Source: Flavobacterium phycosphaerae | GTDB taxonomy: Bacteria; Bacteroidota; Bacteroidia; Flavobacteriales; Flavobacteriaceae | Reading direction: 5' to 3' | DNA length: 64,000 nt | NCBI RefSeq assembly: GCF_010119235.1 | Contig: NZ_JAAATZ010000001.1 | Location: 2,510,501-2,574,500 of the forward strand | Shown: positions 42,431 to 50,204 of the stretch, piece by piece | Layout: each line of letters starts with the position of its first letter | Position numbering within the stretch: position 1 is the first letter of the stretch | Program-made: the position numbers and the translations under genes | The notes under the pieces: generated by a model | The model's database searches: none | What the model was told of the DNA's origin: nothing | Seen by the model: the letters and a program-made list of their open reading frames with translations, nothing else

Positions 42431-42566
42431 ACTCTAACCATACCTTTAACTAGGCTTTGACTGTCTTCAAAGTGCTAGTAATCATTTCTAAGAACTGACT
42501 AAAGTTAATAAAAATTGTAATTGCTTCGACAAAGGCAAATTACTGGCTTTTATTGCTTGTATTAGG

Positions 42567-42599
42567 TGACAATTTTGTCGAATGCTGACAATTTTGTCG
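42567..42599. promoter_or_regulatory. Tandem TGACAATTTTGTCG sites
   Basis: TGACAATTTTGTCG occurs at 42567-42580 and again at 42586-42599, 19 bp apart (about two helical turns). Each is an inverted repeat (GACAA/TTGTC). They lie between the small protein gene and DUF6266 in a 315-bp gap. They look like a regulator-binding region. Confidence 0.5.
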
Positions 42600-42745
42600 C
42601 ATTGGTATTTCTGGTATGGGGTAAGCTTTTATATGTGCTGCGTTTGTCTAAATTTTGTTCTTGAATCAGTCGAAATTATGTTGCAACGATAATCGAAATG
42701 AGGAGTGAAAATGAAAAGGAGTATTAATCGTAAAATGTAGAAATT

Positions 42746-43507
42746 ATGGCTAGACAGACAGGCATAATTAAGTTAAAAGGTACTATCGGAGGTATGACCT
42801 TTTACAAGACTTCCGCAGATGGACATTTAGTTCGTGAAAAAGGCGGAATTGAGAAAAGCAGAATCGACAGCGATCCTGCTTTTCAGCGAACCAGAGAGAA
42901 TGGTTCGGAGTTCGGGAGAGCCGGAAAAGCCGGTAAACTTTTGAGAACAGCGCTGCGCCCATTGTTGCTAAATTCTGCCGATGGCAGAATGGTAAGCCGA
43001 TTGACGCAAGCCATGGTAAAAGTAATCCAAGCTGACACGGTTAGCGACAGAGGATTACGAAATGTAATTGATGGAGAAGCTGAACTACTGTTCGGTTTTG
43101 AATTCAATATCAGAGGTAAACTGGGTACTAGTTTGTATGCTCCATTTGTTGGAGCTATTGACCGCGTATCAGGTGAAATCACAGTTGATTTAGCATCATT
43201 TGTACCATCAAATATGCTTGCAGCACCGAGTGGAACCACTCATTTTAAAATCATTTCTGCCGGTGCCGAAGTGGATTTTGAAGCTGAAACGTATGTGGTT
43301 GCAACTTCTGAAACAGCAATTTTGCCATGGGATGCCACTGCAACAGCAGTTATCAGCCAAACCAACGCTGTAACAGCTGCAAGCACTAAGCCATTGTTTT
43401 TGGCTTTGGGTGTTGAATTCTATCAGGAAATCAACGGGCAAATGTATCCATTGAAAAATGGTGCATTCAATCCGCTTTCTATCGTGAAAGTTGATAGCGG
43501 TGTGTAA
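42746..43507 (+). CDS. DUF6266-family protein
   Basis: A 253-residue protein. It starts MARQTGIIKLKGTIGGMTFY with KTSADGHLVREKGGI and a central RLTQAMVKVIQADTVSDRGL, all typical of DUF6266. The rest is beta-rich. The family is abundant in Flavobacterium and often lies next to DUF5675, as here. A role in phage or contractile-injection structures is sometimes suggested, but I see no direct evidence. Confidence 0.85.
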   Translation: MARQTGIIKLKGTIGGMTFYKTSADGHLVREKGGIEKSRIDSDPAFQRTRENGSEFGRAGKAGKLLRTALRPLLLNSADGRMVSRLTQAMVKVIQADTVSDRGLRNVIDGEAELLFGFEFNIRGKLGTSLYAPFVGAIDRVSGEITVDLASFVPSNMLAAPSGTTHFKIISAGAEVDFEAETYVVATSETAILPWDATATAVISQTNAVTAASTKPLFLALGVEFYQEINGQMYPLKNGAFNPLSIVKVDSGV

Positions 43508-43902
43508 TGGTTCTTGAATTGACCAGAACTTATTTCCCCGAAGGAACCAATGGGAAACTCGAATGTGAGGGCAAGAAGATTTGTAATACAATTGAATTGC
43601 CTTGGAAGAAAAATGTGAGGAGAGTTTCCTGTATTCCGGAGGGGAAATATTTTATTAAAAAGCGGTACAGTGGCAAATTTGGTTGGCATTTGGAAATCTT
43701 AGGTGTTGAAAATAGAAGCTTGATTTTGTTTCATCCTGCGAATAATGCACAAAAGGAATTGAATGGCTGTATTGCTCCTGTAACGAAACTTTCCGGACCA
43801 GGTTTAGGGTTAATGTCTCGAAAAGCTTTTAAAAGTTTAAAGGACATGGTTTATAAATCTTTAAAACGAAAGGAAAGTGTCGAGTTAATTGTTAAATCTT
43901 AA
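43507..43902 (+). CDS. DUF5675-family protein
   Basis: A 131-residue protein with LELTRTYFPEGTNGKLECEG, NTIELPWKKN and IPEGKYFIKKRYSGKFG. The pattern is DUF5675, found in phage lysis and secretion loci. Its ATG overlaps the stop of the DUF6266 gene by one base. Small membrane proteins follow. A lysis-like cassette is possible but unproved. Confidence 0.83.
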   Translation: MVLELTRTYFPEGTNGKLECEGKKICNTIELPWKKNVRRVSCIPEGKYFIKKRYSGKFGWHLEILGVENRSLILFHPANNAQKELNGCIAPVTKLSGPGLGLMSRKAFKSLKDMVYKSLKRKESVELIVKS

Positions 43903-43913
43903 TTCCATTTGAT

Positions 43914-44150
43914 ATGAATGTAATTAAAAGAGCAAAATCACCCACACCGAAATTTTTTAAAGTGCTTCGAAATATTGGATTAGTGTTGGCAGCGGTTGGC
44001 GGTACGATTTTAACTGCACCAATATCCTTACCAGTGGCAGTAGTTACTGTTGGTGGTTATGTAGCAGTAGCCGGTGGAGTTCTCTCTGCAGTGAGTCAGC
44101 TGACCACAAAAGAGGACCATCCTCAAGATGTTCAGAATGACAACAAATAA
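43914..44150 (+). CDS. Small membrane protein (78 aa)
   Basis: A 78-residue protein with a basic start and two hydrophobic segments (NIGLVLAAVGGTILTAPISL and VAVVTVGGYVAVAGGVLSAV). The C-terminus is charged. It could be a holin-like or structural membrane protein. It overlaps the next ORF by 23 bp. Confidence 0.6.
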   Translation: MNVIKRAKSPTPKFFKVLRNIGLVLAAVGGTILTAPISLPVAVVTVGGYVAVAGGVLSAVSQLTTKEDHPQDVQNDNK

Positions 44151-44313
44151 TTCAACTCTGATTGGTACTGCCGGAGGAACATTTTTAAGCATAGTGCCAA
44201 ATATACACTCTGCGGATGTTCTTAAAACAGTTGTTTTGGCCGGATTAGGCGCTGTAGTCAGTTTTATAGTGTCGTTAGTACTAAAGAGAATTTTAAAGAA
44301 GCACAAAGAATAG
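44128..44313 (+). CDS. Small membrane protein (61 aa)
   Basis: A 61-residue protein with a transmembrane segment (VVLAGLGAVVSFIVSLVLKR) and a basic C-terminus (ILKKHKE). It overlaps the previous gene by 23 bp. Together with it, it forms the end of the DUF6266-DUF5675 cassette. A terminator follows at 44353. Confidence 0.55.
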   Translation: MFRMTTNNSTLIGTAGGTFLSIVPNIHSADVLKTVVLAGLGAVVSFIVSLVLKRILKKHKE

Positions 44314-44352
44314 TTTAACCTTAGTTGTGGTGACCTTTGGGTTAAACAAGAT

Positions 44353-44381
44353 GAAAGCCTAGTCCTTAGACCAGGCTTTTT
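44353..44381. terminator. Rho-independent terminator after the DUF6266 cassette
   Basis: AAAGCCTAGTC and GACCAGGCTTTT pair around a CTTA loop and are followed by a T run. It ends the plus-strand cassette 40 bp after the last stop. Confidence 0.75.
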
Positions 44382-44564
44382 TTATTGGCATTCCTCACAC
44401 AAGTTCAGAATTACTTCTTCGACTACTACTGCAGAAGTATTGGTAACAAGTCCATGATATTTTGCGCAGTCTGTTGCTTTTTTTCGACAGTCAAAAACGC
44501 CAAAGAAAACGCGTGAGGCTTTCGATTTCCAAATATCCGTTTGGTAAAGGATGAAAAGTGTCAT
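44382..44564 (-). CDS. Small hypothetical protein
   Basis: A 60-residue ORF with four cysteines (DCRKK, DCAKY, LCEEC) and LFILYQTDIWKSKASRVFF at the start. No family is recognised. It is read in the same direction as the DUF6943 gene 20 bp upstream of it. Its reality is moderately supported by that coupling and its normal composition. Confidence 0.5.
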   Translation of the reverse strand: MTLFILYQTDIWKSKASRVFFGVFDCRKKATDCAKYHGLVTNTSAVVVEEVILNLCEECQ

Positions 44565-44583
44565 AGTATTTGCTTTTAGTTGA

Positions 44584-45003
44584 TTATTTGCAATAGCGGT
44601 AAAGAATTACTCTTCGCATTTCATTAATAAGGTTTATATTTTCTTGGAATTGCTTTTCTTTTTGTTCCAGAAGCTTTAAAGCTGCTACATGCTTAACATG
44701 TTGCTCGTGTTCTTCTATCATTGCTTTGGCTCTTGGATTGAATTCTTTTTTAAAATCCTGTAGCCTTAAAAACGGAATTACTGAACCGGTTAGATATTTA
44801 TGCCAAAATCTTGTTTGCCATAGACTGAAAGCAACAAAATAGAAGTTTTCACAATCCTCTTCATTTTGGAAGATTATTGCAAAACTGTTTGTATATGCCT
44901 CTTTATTAGGCTTACCGCTGTTCAGCCCTTTGTTAAGAATAAAAATATGAGGACTTGCATAACAAGTGCCTATACGGTGGGATTTGATGATGAAATTCGT
45001 CAT
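44584..45003 (-). CDS. DUF6943-family protein
   Basis: A 139-residue protein from the ATG at 45003. An upstream start at 45048 is open but lies in atypical sequence. The pattern SPHIFILNKGLNSGKPNKEA, FYFVAFSLWQTRFWHKYL, GSVIPFLRLQDF, and LLEQKEKQFQENINLINEMR matches DUF6943, a family of Bacteroidota accessory regions. The function is unknown. The 44382 gene follows directly. Confidence 0.75.
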   Translation of the reverse strand: MTNFIIKSHRIGTCYASPHIFILNKGLNSGKPNKEAYTNSFAIIFQNEEDCENFYFVAFSLWQTRFWHKYLTGSVIPFLRLQDFKKEFNPRAKAMIEEHEQHVKHVAALKLLEQKEKQFQENINLINEMRRVILYRYCK

Positions 45004-45048
45004 GGCTTCGGCTTTAAAGTCTAGTGCTCCGCTATGCTTCGCACACAA

Positions 45049-45290
45049 AATTTTTCAAAAGAAAAAAGAGAAAAAAAGAAAGCCGGTCGTCCAAGTGGAG
45101 GGTTTCAAAAAAAGCAAGTTTTTTGAAAAAAATACTACCCGATAAGTTCTACAGAACGCTAGGCATCGAGCTAAAAAAAATGTTTTATGGAATGGTATGG
45201 GTGGAGATTTTTTTCAAAACCCGAAGGGCTTGAACTTGCTTTTTTGAATACCCGGAACTTATCTTTGCTCTCTTTTTTATTTTTTTTTAT
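45049..45290. repeat. Long imperfect inverted repeat, non-coding
   Basis: CAAAAAAAGCAAGTT near 45107 faces AACTTGCTTTTTTG near 45232, and GATAAGTTC near 45139 faces GAACTTATC near 45253. The flanks are A-rich on the left and T-rich on the right, extending the pairing. The 1.3-kb stretch 45004-46380 holds no supportable gene. Confidence 0.5.
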
Positions 45291-45380
45291 TTTGATTTCC
45301 AAATCCACTTATTGTTAGATAATCTTGGTGCACTCGAATAGCGGTCGCGTCGGAAAGGGTATAAAATTCCGGAACGGATT

Positions 45381-45513
45381 TTATACTCTTTCTTTGGTTT
45401 GGTTTTATGGGTGCCGGAGATAGTGTTTAGTGCACTGGTGTCAGTGTTCAGAAGGTTTGTTGTAAAATAATCAGGAAGGCACTTATAAAAGCAATGCAAA
45501 TACTTCCTATTTT
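45381..45513. repeat. Direct repeat, copy 1 of 2
   Basis: The block around GGTTTTATGGGTGCCGGA (45401) through GGAAGGCAC and AAAAGCAATGCAAA recurs at 45712-45845 with moderate divergence. The spacing is about 330 bp. The repeat contains no ORF. Its nature is unknown. Confidence 0.6.
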
Positions 45514-45711
45514 ATTCCGCAGGTGTTCTGGCAAGTGTATCATTTTTTATTTGCTAACCGGGTAATTTGTGATTGCTTTTATGGATAGCTGATGCCATGA
45601 AATAATGTACAGTTTGCAGAATACTGTTGCCAGAACAAATGTGATTTGTAACGGTGTTGCATCTGCTATCGTGAAAGCAATGTATACTGTTGTTATGAGC
45701 AAATAAAGCAA

Positions 45712-45845
45712 TGATACTCTTGCTTGGTTTTGGTTTTATGGGTGCCGGAATTAGTGTTCAGTAATCAGTAGCCAGTATTCAGCGGTATAGTTGTAAAGTA
45801 TTAGGGAAGGCACTCATAAAAGCAATGCAAACACTACCGATTTAA
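45712..45845. repeat. Direct repeat, copy 2 of 2
   Basis: It matches the block at 45381-45513: GGTTTTATGGGTGCCGGA at the start and GGGAAGGCAC plus AAAAGCAATGCAAA at the end. Confidence 0.6.
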
Positions 45846-45934
45846 GCGTTTAGCTGATAAAGACAGTTAAAGAGAAAGTTAATAGAAATTGAGATAACCG
45901 GAATGCTTCTATTGAAAAGGTAAACGTTGTTTAT

Positions 45935-46216
45935 GGCGGCGGTGAAGTGGTGGTTTTTTTAATAGCTGGGTGATGCGATGGGAGCTATTAAAAAAGTTGC
46001 CGCTGAACCGCCGACGAGAGCGTTGGGTGCGCGGCTTTTTTACATAATGTTGTTATAGTTCATGATTTGGGTTCTACAGATGCAGGGAGTTTCTTTATGA
46101 ACTATAACGCCACATTATGTAACTAAGCTTTGGAGAAAAAATTACCGGCGCAAGTCACGCAGTGTACGTGTTATTGCATCAATAACTGTGACGGTAATTT
46201 TTTTAGGAGCGTTGGG
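45935..46216. repeat. Three consecutive long hairpins
   Basis: Hairpin 1 (about 45935-46018) pairs GGCGGT with ACCGCC and CTTTTTTAATAGCT-like arms. Hairpin 2 (46037-46130) pairs TTATAGTTCAT and ACATAATGT with ATGAACTATAA and ACATTATGT. Hairpin 3 (46137-46205) pairs ATTACCG, GTCAC and GTTATTG with CGGTAAT, GTGAC and CAATAAC. GAGCGTTGGG follows hairpins 1 and 3. They resemble recombination-site or RNA hairpins and lie next to the attC-like cluster. Confidence 0.55.
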
Positions 46217-46239
46217 AAGAAGTGGCAAAGGAATTTATA

Positions 46240-46370
46240 ACGTTCCGACATTGTGGAAGGCTACGTACTAAGCAACTATTTTTATACCACTAAGATAAAA
46301 TTACCTGCGAATTGTAAAAGTGAACTCACAACAAAATCCGCAATTGCGTACAGGCTGTTATAGGCAGTTG
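46240..46370 (-). repeat. attC-like element B, after the 46383-46925 gene
   Basis: Read on the minus strand it starts ATAACAGCCTGTACGCAATT soon after the gene's stop and ends near AACGTTATAAATT. It aligns with element C over GCAATTG, GAGTTCAC or AAGTTCAC, and AATTTTATCTT. The arm pairing is weak here, so this copy may be degenerate. Confidence 0.45.
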
Positions 46371-46382
46371 ACTTATGTTTTA

Positions 46383-46925
46383 TCAAACATTTTTCATACA
46401 TTTAAAACTGGAAGAATAATCCAGATTTATTCTCATTATATATTCATCTTCGCCAATAAATTCATCCAAGAATCTTTCAGAAAAACCGCTTCCTCCAGAA
46501 TCCCTTGCTTTGATCAAAACATTAACAAGAGGGAAAAATGTTCGTTTATAACTACCCAAATTACGAAAACATTCATCATATTCAAGAGTTTCCCTAGTGT
46601 CACAAATAATTAAAAAGCCACTACCTTTACTCATTCTTCGTACACATTCTAGTCGTCCAGTAAAACTTGCTATTTTACCATTCTTATTAATTCTTCCACA
46701 CGTGCGAAATAAAATAGGTCTTGTTGTTGGTAGATAATTCTTTAAAACAATATCCCAGACATCGAAAAAAGCTTTTCTTTTTCCATCTGGACCAGTACGA
46801 ACCCAATTACAAATGAATATTACGGTAGAGTCTAAAATGGCAGTATCTTTCTGTAAAATATCAATTAGGTTTTGAGCTATTTCATTCTTTTGAGTTCTTG
46901 TTATTCGATATTGAAATTCATCCAT
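46383..46925 (-). CDS. Hypothetical protein in cassette-like unit
   Basis: A 180-residue soluble protein. It contains LDSTVIFICNWVRTGPDG, RPILFRTCGRI and FTGRLECVRRMSKGSGFLII. No family is recognised. The stop is followed within about 15-20 bp by the attC-like element B, so the gene and element look like one cassette. Such single genes are often unknown. Confidence 0.6.
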   Translation of the reverse strand: MDEFQYRITRTQKNEIAQNLIDILQKDTAILDSTVIFICNWVRTGPDGKRKAFFDVWDIVLKNYLPTTRPILFRTCGRINKNGKIASFTGRLECVRRMSKGSGFLIICDTRETLEYDECFRNLGSYKRTFFPLVNVLIKARDSGGSGFSERFLDEFIGEDEYIMRINLDYSSSFKCMKNV

Positions 46926-46964
46926 TGTTTCTTGATTGAGCGTAATCTTTTTTACAATTGTCCA

Positions 46965-47098
46965 TAACTGTTTCCCCGCTGCATGTAGTTGCGAAGTTCG
47001 GAACGGATTATTCTCTGTTAAAGATAAAAATTATTGCGAAACGTAAATGTGAACTTACCACAAAACTTGCAATTGCGTGAAATGGCTATTATCAGCTG
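46965..47098 (-). repeat. attC-like element C, after the RES-like gene
   Basis: Read on the minus strand it starts just after the stop of 47101-48219 with ATAATAGCCATTTCACGCAA and ends AAACAGTTATGG. GCAATTGCAAGTT pairs with AACTTCGCAA near its far end. It aligns to element B along most of the left half. Confidence 0.5.
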
Positions 47099-47100
47099 GC

Positions 47101-48219
47101 TTATTGCAGGGCCACATCAGAGCACACATTAATTTCAAATCGCCCAAAATGACTTTTTGTGTATCCTTCTTCAAAACCTTTCAACTCACTTAATAAAATA
47201 GAAGTTTCAGGTCTGAAATTCATAATGTAATTTTCAAAACCTTCTTGACTGATTTCACTTGTTGTGTCAATGTCAGCAAAGCGTTTCGGATTTGTGTAAG
47301 CAAAGCTGCTCGACAGATGTGAACAATATCCGGTGTCTTTTATTTCTTGAACAGGAAAAACAATATTAATGAATTTGGAATAATCAGCATCTTGATTTAA
47401 ATGAGCCTTTACGGAAAAATATTTAATAGCATTCAATCTTTTATTTTGTCGAACCCAATCTAATAAATACTGAGGTATTATATATTCGGGTTTGAAAGTT
47501 GCGTCAGTATTTAGAACTTTGATACTACAACAAAAAATCAAAGGCCATTTGATAATATAATCAAGTATCATAGAATCCCAACCATCAATTCCTTCTTCCA
47601 TAATTTCACTTGTTTTATTGATGAGAGTAGCCAAGCTTTTCGGTGTTAAAGAAATATCTAAAGCATTTAATTTCATAAAATCCTTTATTTCAAATCTTGA
47701 AAGATAAAAGTCATTAAAATCAGGTCTATCTAATTCTTCCCAACAGACATATGAAGAATTAGCAAGGTAAAGGCAGGGTAATCCTGGTATACTAAATCTT
47801 TGTGTAGTTGCTTTATGTCTTAATTCAAACGGTAGATGAAACATTCCATCTCTATCGACTTCTTTTTCACTTTTTCTACCTCTAAATAAAAGCCTGTTTT
47901 CACCTAAAGGATGACTGGCGTCAAATTCACTTACTAAATACTTCTCTATTTGTTGCATGCCTTTGTCAAAATGAGAATAAGATTTAGAAACGTAGCCTAG
48001 GTATAATTGTCTATAAGATTCTAGTAGTTCATCGCATAAAGTATGAATTTTTGGCTTAATAATTTTCAGTTTATCGACAATTGTACCTTCATCAATATTT
48101 TCTAAAATCTCTAAATATTCTTTAAAAGATTTCTCTATAAAACTTAAAAATGTAATGGGTTTGTCGTAGGATTTTGGCAACTGAAATGAGCCTTCTTCTA
48201 TTGCTTGTATTGAGTTCAT
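47101..48219 (-). CDS. RES-domain-like protein
   Basis: A 372-residue protein. The segment NRLLFRGRKSEKEV, then HLPFELRHKATTQRFSIPGL, LYLANSSYVCWEEL and a C-terminal Ser-rich CSHLSSSFAYTNP fits the RES fold, whose Arg, Glu and Ser residues cleave NAD. RES proteins are NAD-degrading toxins of Xre-RES modules, but no antitoxin adjoins this one and the N-terminal 100 residues are extra. It lies within a cassette-like unit. The RES call is by motif and moderate. Confidence 0.55.
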   Translation of the reverse strand: MNSIQAIEEGSFQLPKSYDKPITFLSFIEKSFKEYLEILENIDEGTIVDKLKIIKPKIHTLCDELLESYRQLYLGYVSKSYSHFDKGMQQIEKYLVSEFDASHPLGENRLLFRGRKSEKEVDRDGMFHLPFELRHKATTQRFSIPGLPCLYLANSSYVCWEELDRPDFNDFYLSRFEIKDFMKLNALDISLTPKSLATLINKTSEIMEEGIDGWDSMILDYIIKWPLIFCCSIKVLNTDATFKPEYIIPQYLLDWVRQNKRLNAIKYFSVKAHLNQDADYSKFINIVFPVQEIKDTGYCSHLSSSFAYTNPKRFADIDTTSEISQEGFENYIMNFRPETSILLSELKGFEEGYTKSHFGRFEINVCSDVALQ

Positions 48220-48240
48220 ATTTAAAGGTTTGAAAAACTA

Positions 48241-48365
48241 GCTGCTAACGTGCCGCCGCTTGGCGTAGTAGCGGCAAGTTAAAGAAAAATGTGATAAGAA
48301 ATGCTTATGTCTAGAGTATTTTCCAAGAAAGACAAACCAGCTATTACGCCAAACGGCTGTTATGC
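48241..48365 (-). repeat. attC-like element D, after the TPR gene
   Basis: On the minus strand it starts GCATAACAGCCGTTTGGCGT directly after the stop and ends CCAAGCGGCGGCACGTTAGC. The arms CCG-TTGGCGTA-TAGC and GCTA-TACGCCAA-CGG pair over 15 of 17 positions across about 90 bp, and TAAC pairs with GTTA at the ends. This is the layout of an integron attC site. Confidence 0.6.
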
Positions 48366-48369
48366 TATG

Positions 48370-49055
48370 TTATTCTTTTTTACTATTTAATACTTCTGTA
48401 GCTTTTTGAATTCCAAGTTTTTCAGCTTTTCTAAGTGCGTTTTCTCCTTTTTCCATTTGGTCGTCATAAAGGTAAGTAATGCCAATTTCATATAAAGCTT
48501 GTCCATGATCTGGTTTATCACTTAAAACAATTAAATAATCTTCGATTGCTCCTTTATAATCTTTGAGCAATCCTCTTGTTTTAGCTCTAAAATTATACAC
48601 TGGAATCATTTTTGGTTCTATTTCTATACACTTTGAAAAATCAAAAAAGCTTCATGATATTTTCCATTGCGTAATCTTGATTCACCACGTTGAGTGAAAT
48701 TCATATAGTTTTTCGGGTCGATGCTAATAGCTTTTGTAAAATAATTTTCTGCTTTATCATATTCTTTAAGTTCCATATAACAGTTAGCTAATGTTACATA
48801 GTTCCGCTCCTTGTCAGGTTCAATAAGAATTAGTTTTTCGCCAATAGGAATACAAGCTTCAAATCTATTTAAAGCAAATAGGCATAACAGTTTATGTGCA
48901 TTTGCTTCTAAAGAATTAGGATTAAATTCTAAAGCTTGAGTAAAATTCAAAATAGCTCCTTCAAAATCTTTGTTTTCGAGAGCAATTTCTCCAAGTTTAA
49001 ATGCAGATTCAAATGTTGTTGCGTATACAAATTTTTTAAAGTCTTTATAATCCAT
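48370..49055 (-). pseudogene. TPR-repeat protein, one-base frameshift in an A-run
   Basis: The first part (to 48624) has TPR repeats such as FEGAILNFTQALEFNPNSLE and YDKAENYFTKAISIDPKNY. Adding one base to the A6 run at 48643-48648 joins it to the downstream frame (EAFFDFSKCIEIEP, then DYKGAIEDYLIVLSDKPDHG), giving 228 residues. TPR proteins mediate protein contacts; no enzymatic domain is present. The gene is followed by element D and so fits the cassette pattern. An undercall is more likely than a true break. Confidence 0.7.
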
Positions 49056-49214
49056 TCTTCTTATTTATTAGGGAGTTCTGATAATATCGCATAACTAGTA
49101 AATATACTCAAGTTTACACAACTTATTCAAACAAATGTTAAGATTAAAAATATTGCAATTTGAGTAGATATGAATATTGATTTATGATTAATTATTAACA
49201 AGTTAGTTCAAAAT

Positions 49215-49242
49215 AAAACCATTTAAATGAATAAATGGTTTT
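49215..49242. terminator. Hairpin with T-rich flank
   Basis: AAAACCATTTA (49215-49225) and TAAATGGTTTT (49232-49242) form an 11-bp stem with a 6-base loop. It lies in the 49056-49402 gap between the TPR gene and the 49403 operon. It is AT-rich and its use as a terminator is uncertain. Confidence 0.5.
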
Positions 49243-49276
49243 AAAATACATGTAAGTAGATATTAACTAAAAAATG

Positions 49277-49308
49277 AAATGCAGTAGTCAAATAAGCCTA
49301 CTGCATTT
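49277..49308 (-). terminator. Rho-independent terminator of the 51076-49403 operon
   Basis: AAATGCAGTAG (49277-49287) and CTACTGCATTT (49298-49308) form an 11-bp stem with a 10-base loop. On the minus strand it is followed by a T run (CATTTTTTAG). It ends the operon that stops at 49403. Confidence 0.75.
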
Positions 49309-49309
49309 T

Positions 49310-49385
49310 AAATAGCCCTGATGGAAGTGGCACGAAGTAGAACGGACAGCAGGAAAATGGAAGCCTCGTATTGCCCGAGCCATTC
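49310..49385. repeat. Flavobacterial intergenic element (AGCCCTGATGGAAGTGGCA)
   Basis: The block begins AGCCCTGATGGAAGTGGCA and includes CGGACAGCAGGAAAATGGA. From memory, very similar blocks are widespread in intergenic regions of Flavobacterium. Its role is unknown. It lies between the operon stop and its terminator. Confidence 0.45.
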
Positions 49386-49402
49386 GCTCATAATAAAGAA
49401 TA

Positions 49403-49780
49403 CTAAGCTGAGGATTGGAGAATAGTAGTTGTACTGTAGTTATATTCAGGTATAGGTTCCGGTTTATCATCAACGTTTAATTTAATTCTATGTACTTCAT
49501 CGAGAAATTCTGATTCACCTTTGGGCATTAACTGTAATGCAAGTTCTATGATGTTTGCAAAATCAATATTAGGATTACCTACAGTATCTGAAATATAGGG
49601 TTCTTCTGTTTGCCAAGCTACACAACATAATTTCATTAGGTCTGAAACTGTCGCATATAGCGACGAATAACTTGAAAAGTTAATCGTAATTTGCCAGATA
49701 TCGTCTCGCTTGGGATGTTGCTTCATGGAATTCAACAACCAGTCAGAATTTTTAAGGAGTTTTTCAAATTCAGCTTTCAT
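49403..49780 (-). CDS. Hypothetical protein, paralogue of 49803-50204
   Basis: A 125-residue protein. The middle part (WQITINFSSYSSLYATVSDL, then IDFANIIELALQLMPKGESE) aligns with the neighbouring 133-residue protein. Both are small acidic proteins of unknown function. It is the last gene of a three-gene operon with the HEPN/nucleotidyltransferase-like gene 50201. The spacing is 22 bp. Confidence 0.65.
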   Translation of the reverse strand: MKAEFEKLLKNSDWLLNSMKQHPKRDDIWQITINFSSYSSLYATVSDLMKLCCVAWQTEEPYISDTVGNPNIDFANIIELALQLMPKGESEFLDEVHRIKLNVDDKPEPIPEYNYSTTTILQSSA

Positions 49781-49802
49781 ATGTTTAGATTTTAAATTGC
49801 TA

Positions 49803-50204
49803 TTAGCAGTTTGCTAACTGTGAAGGAAGAGATAGATAAATGTTTTCCTCGATAAAATCCGATGCGATTGAACTTGCTTCCACCGGTTGTAATATTGATT
49901 CTCTTATGTAATCTAATAAATCAGCTTCTTCATAAGGTATCAAGTCTAAAATAACACCCAAGACACCCGCTATATTTGTTGATGGTTCCGGTATATGTGC
50001 TGAACCACCGTGGTCACCAGCTTCTAATGCTAAAATGGAAACTTTAACGATATCGGCAATAAGAAACATTACATCGGAATAGCCGGAGAGGTTTAATTGA
50101 ATAGTGTCACGTTTCTTTTTAACATTTTGAGATTCCAAAAGAACGAAGTACTTAGCTGCTAAGTCACGCAGCTCTGGCGGCAGTGTTGAGAATTTTGTTG
50201 TCAT
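49803..50204 (-). CDS. Hypothetical protein, paralogue of 49403-49780
   Basis: A 133-residue protein with DTIQLNLSGYSDVMFLIADI and TNIAGVLGVILDLIPYEEAD, matching the next gene in layout. Its ATG overlaps the stop of the upstream gene by 4 bp. No family is recognised. The tandem duplication and coupling suggest related partner proteins of the upstream HEPN protein. Confidence 0.65.
   Translation of the reverse strand: MTTKFSTLPPELRDLAAKYFVLLESQNVKKKRDTIQLNLSGYSDVMFLIADIVKVSILALEAGDHGGSAHIPEPSTNIAGVLGVILDLIPYEEADLLDYIRESILQPVEASSIASDFIEENIYLSLPSQLANC

Noticed and set aside
42746..44313. Prophage
   Set aside because: No terminase, capsid, portal or tail gene lies nearby; DUF6266 and DUF5675 alone are not enough.
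45024..45499. ORFs of 60-70 residues in the repeat region
   Set aside because: They are low-complexity, lysine- or basic-rich, cross the inverted repeat and have no plausible ribosome-binding site.
45935..46216. CRISPR-like array
   Set aside because: The repeats are palindromes of different sequence with no regular repeat-spacer spacing, and no cas gene is in the window.
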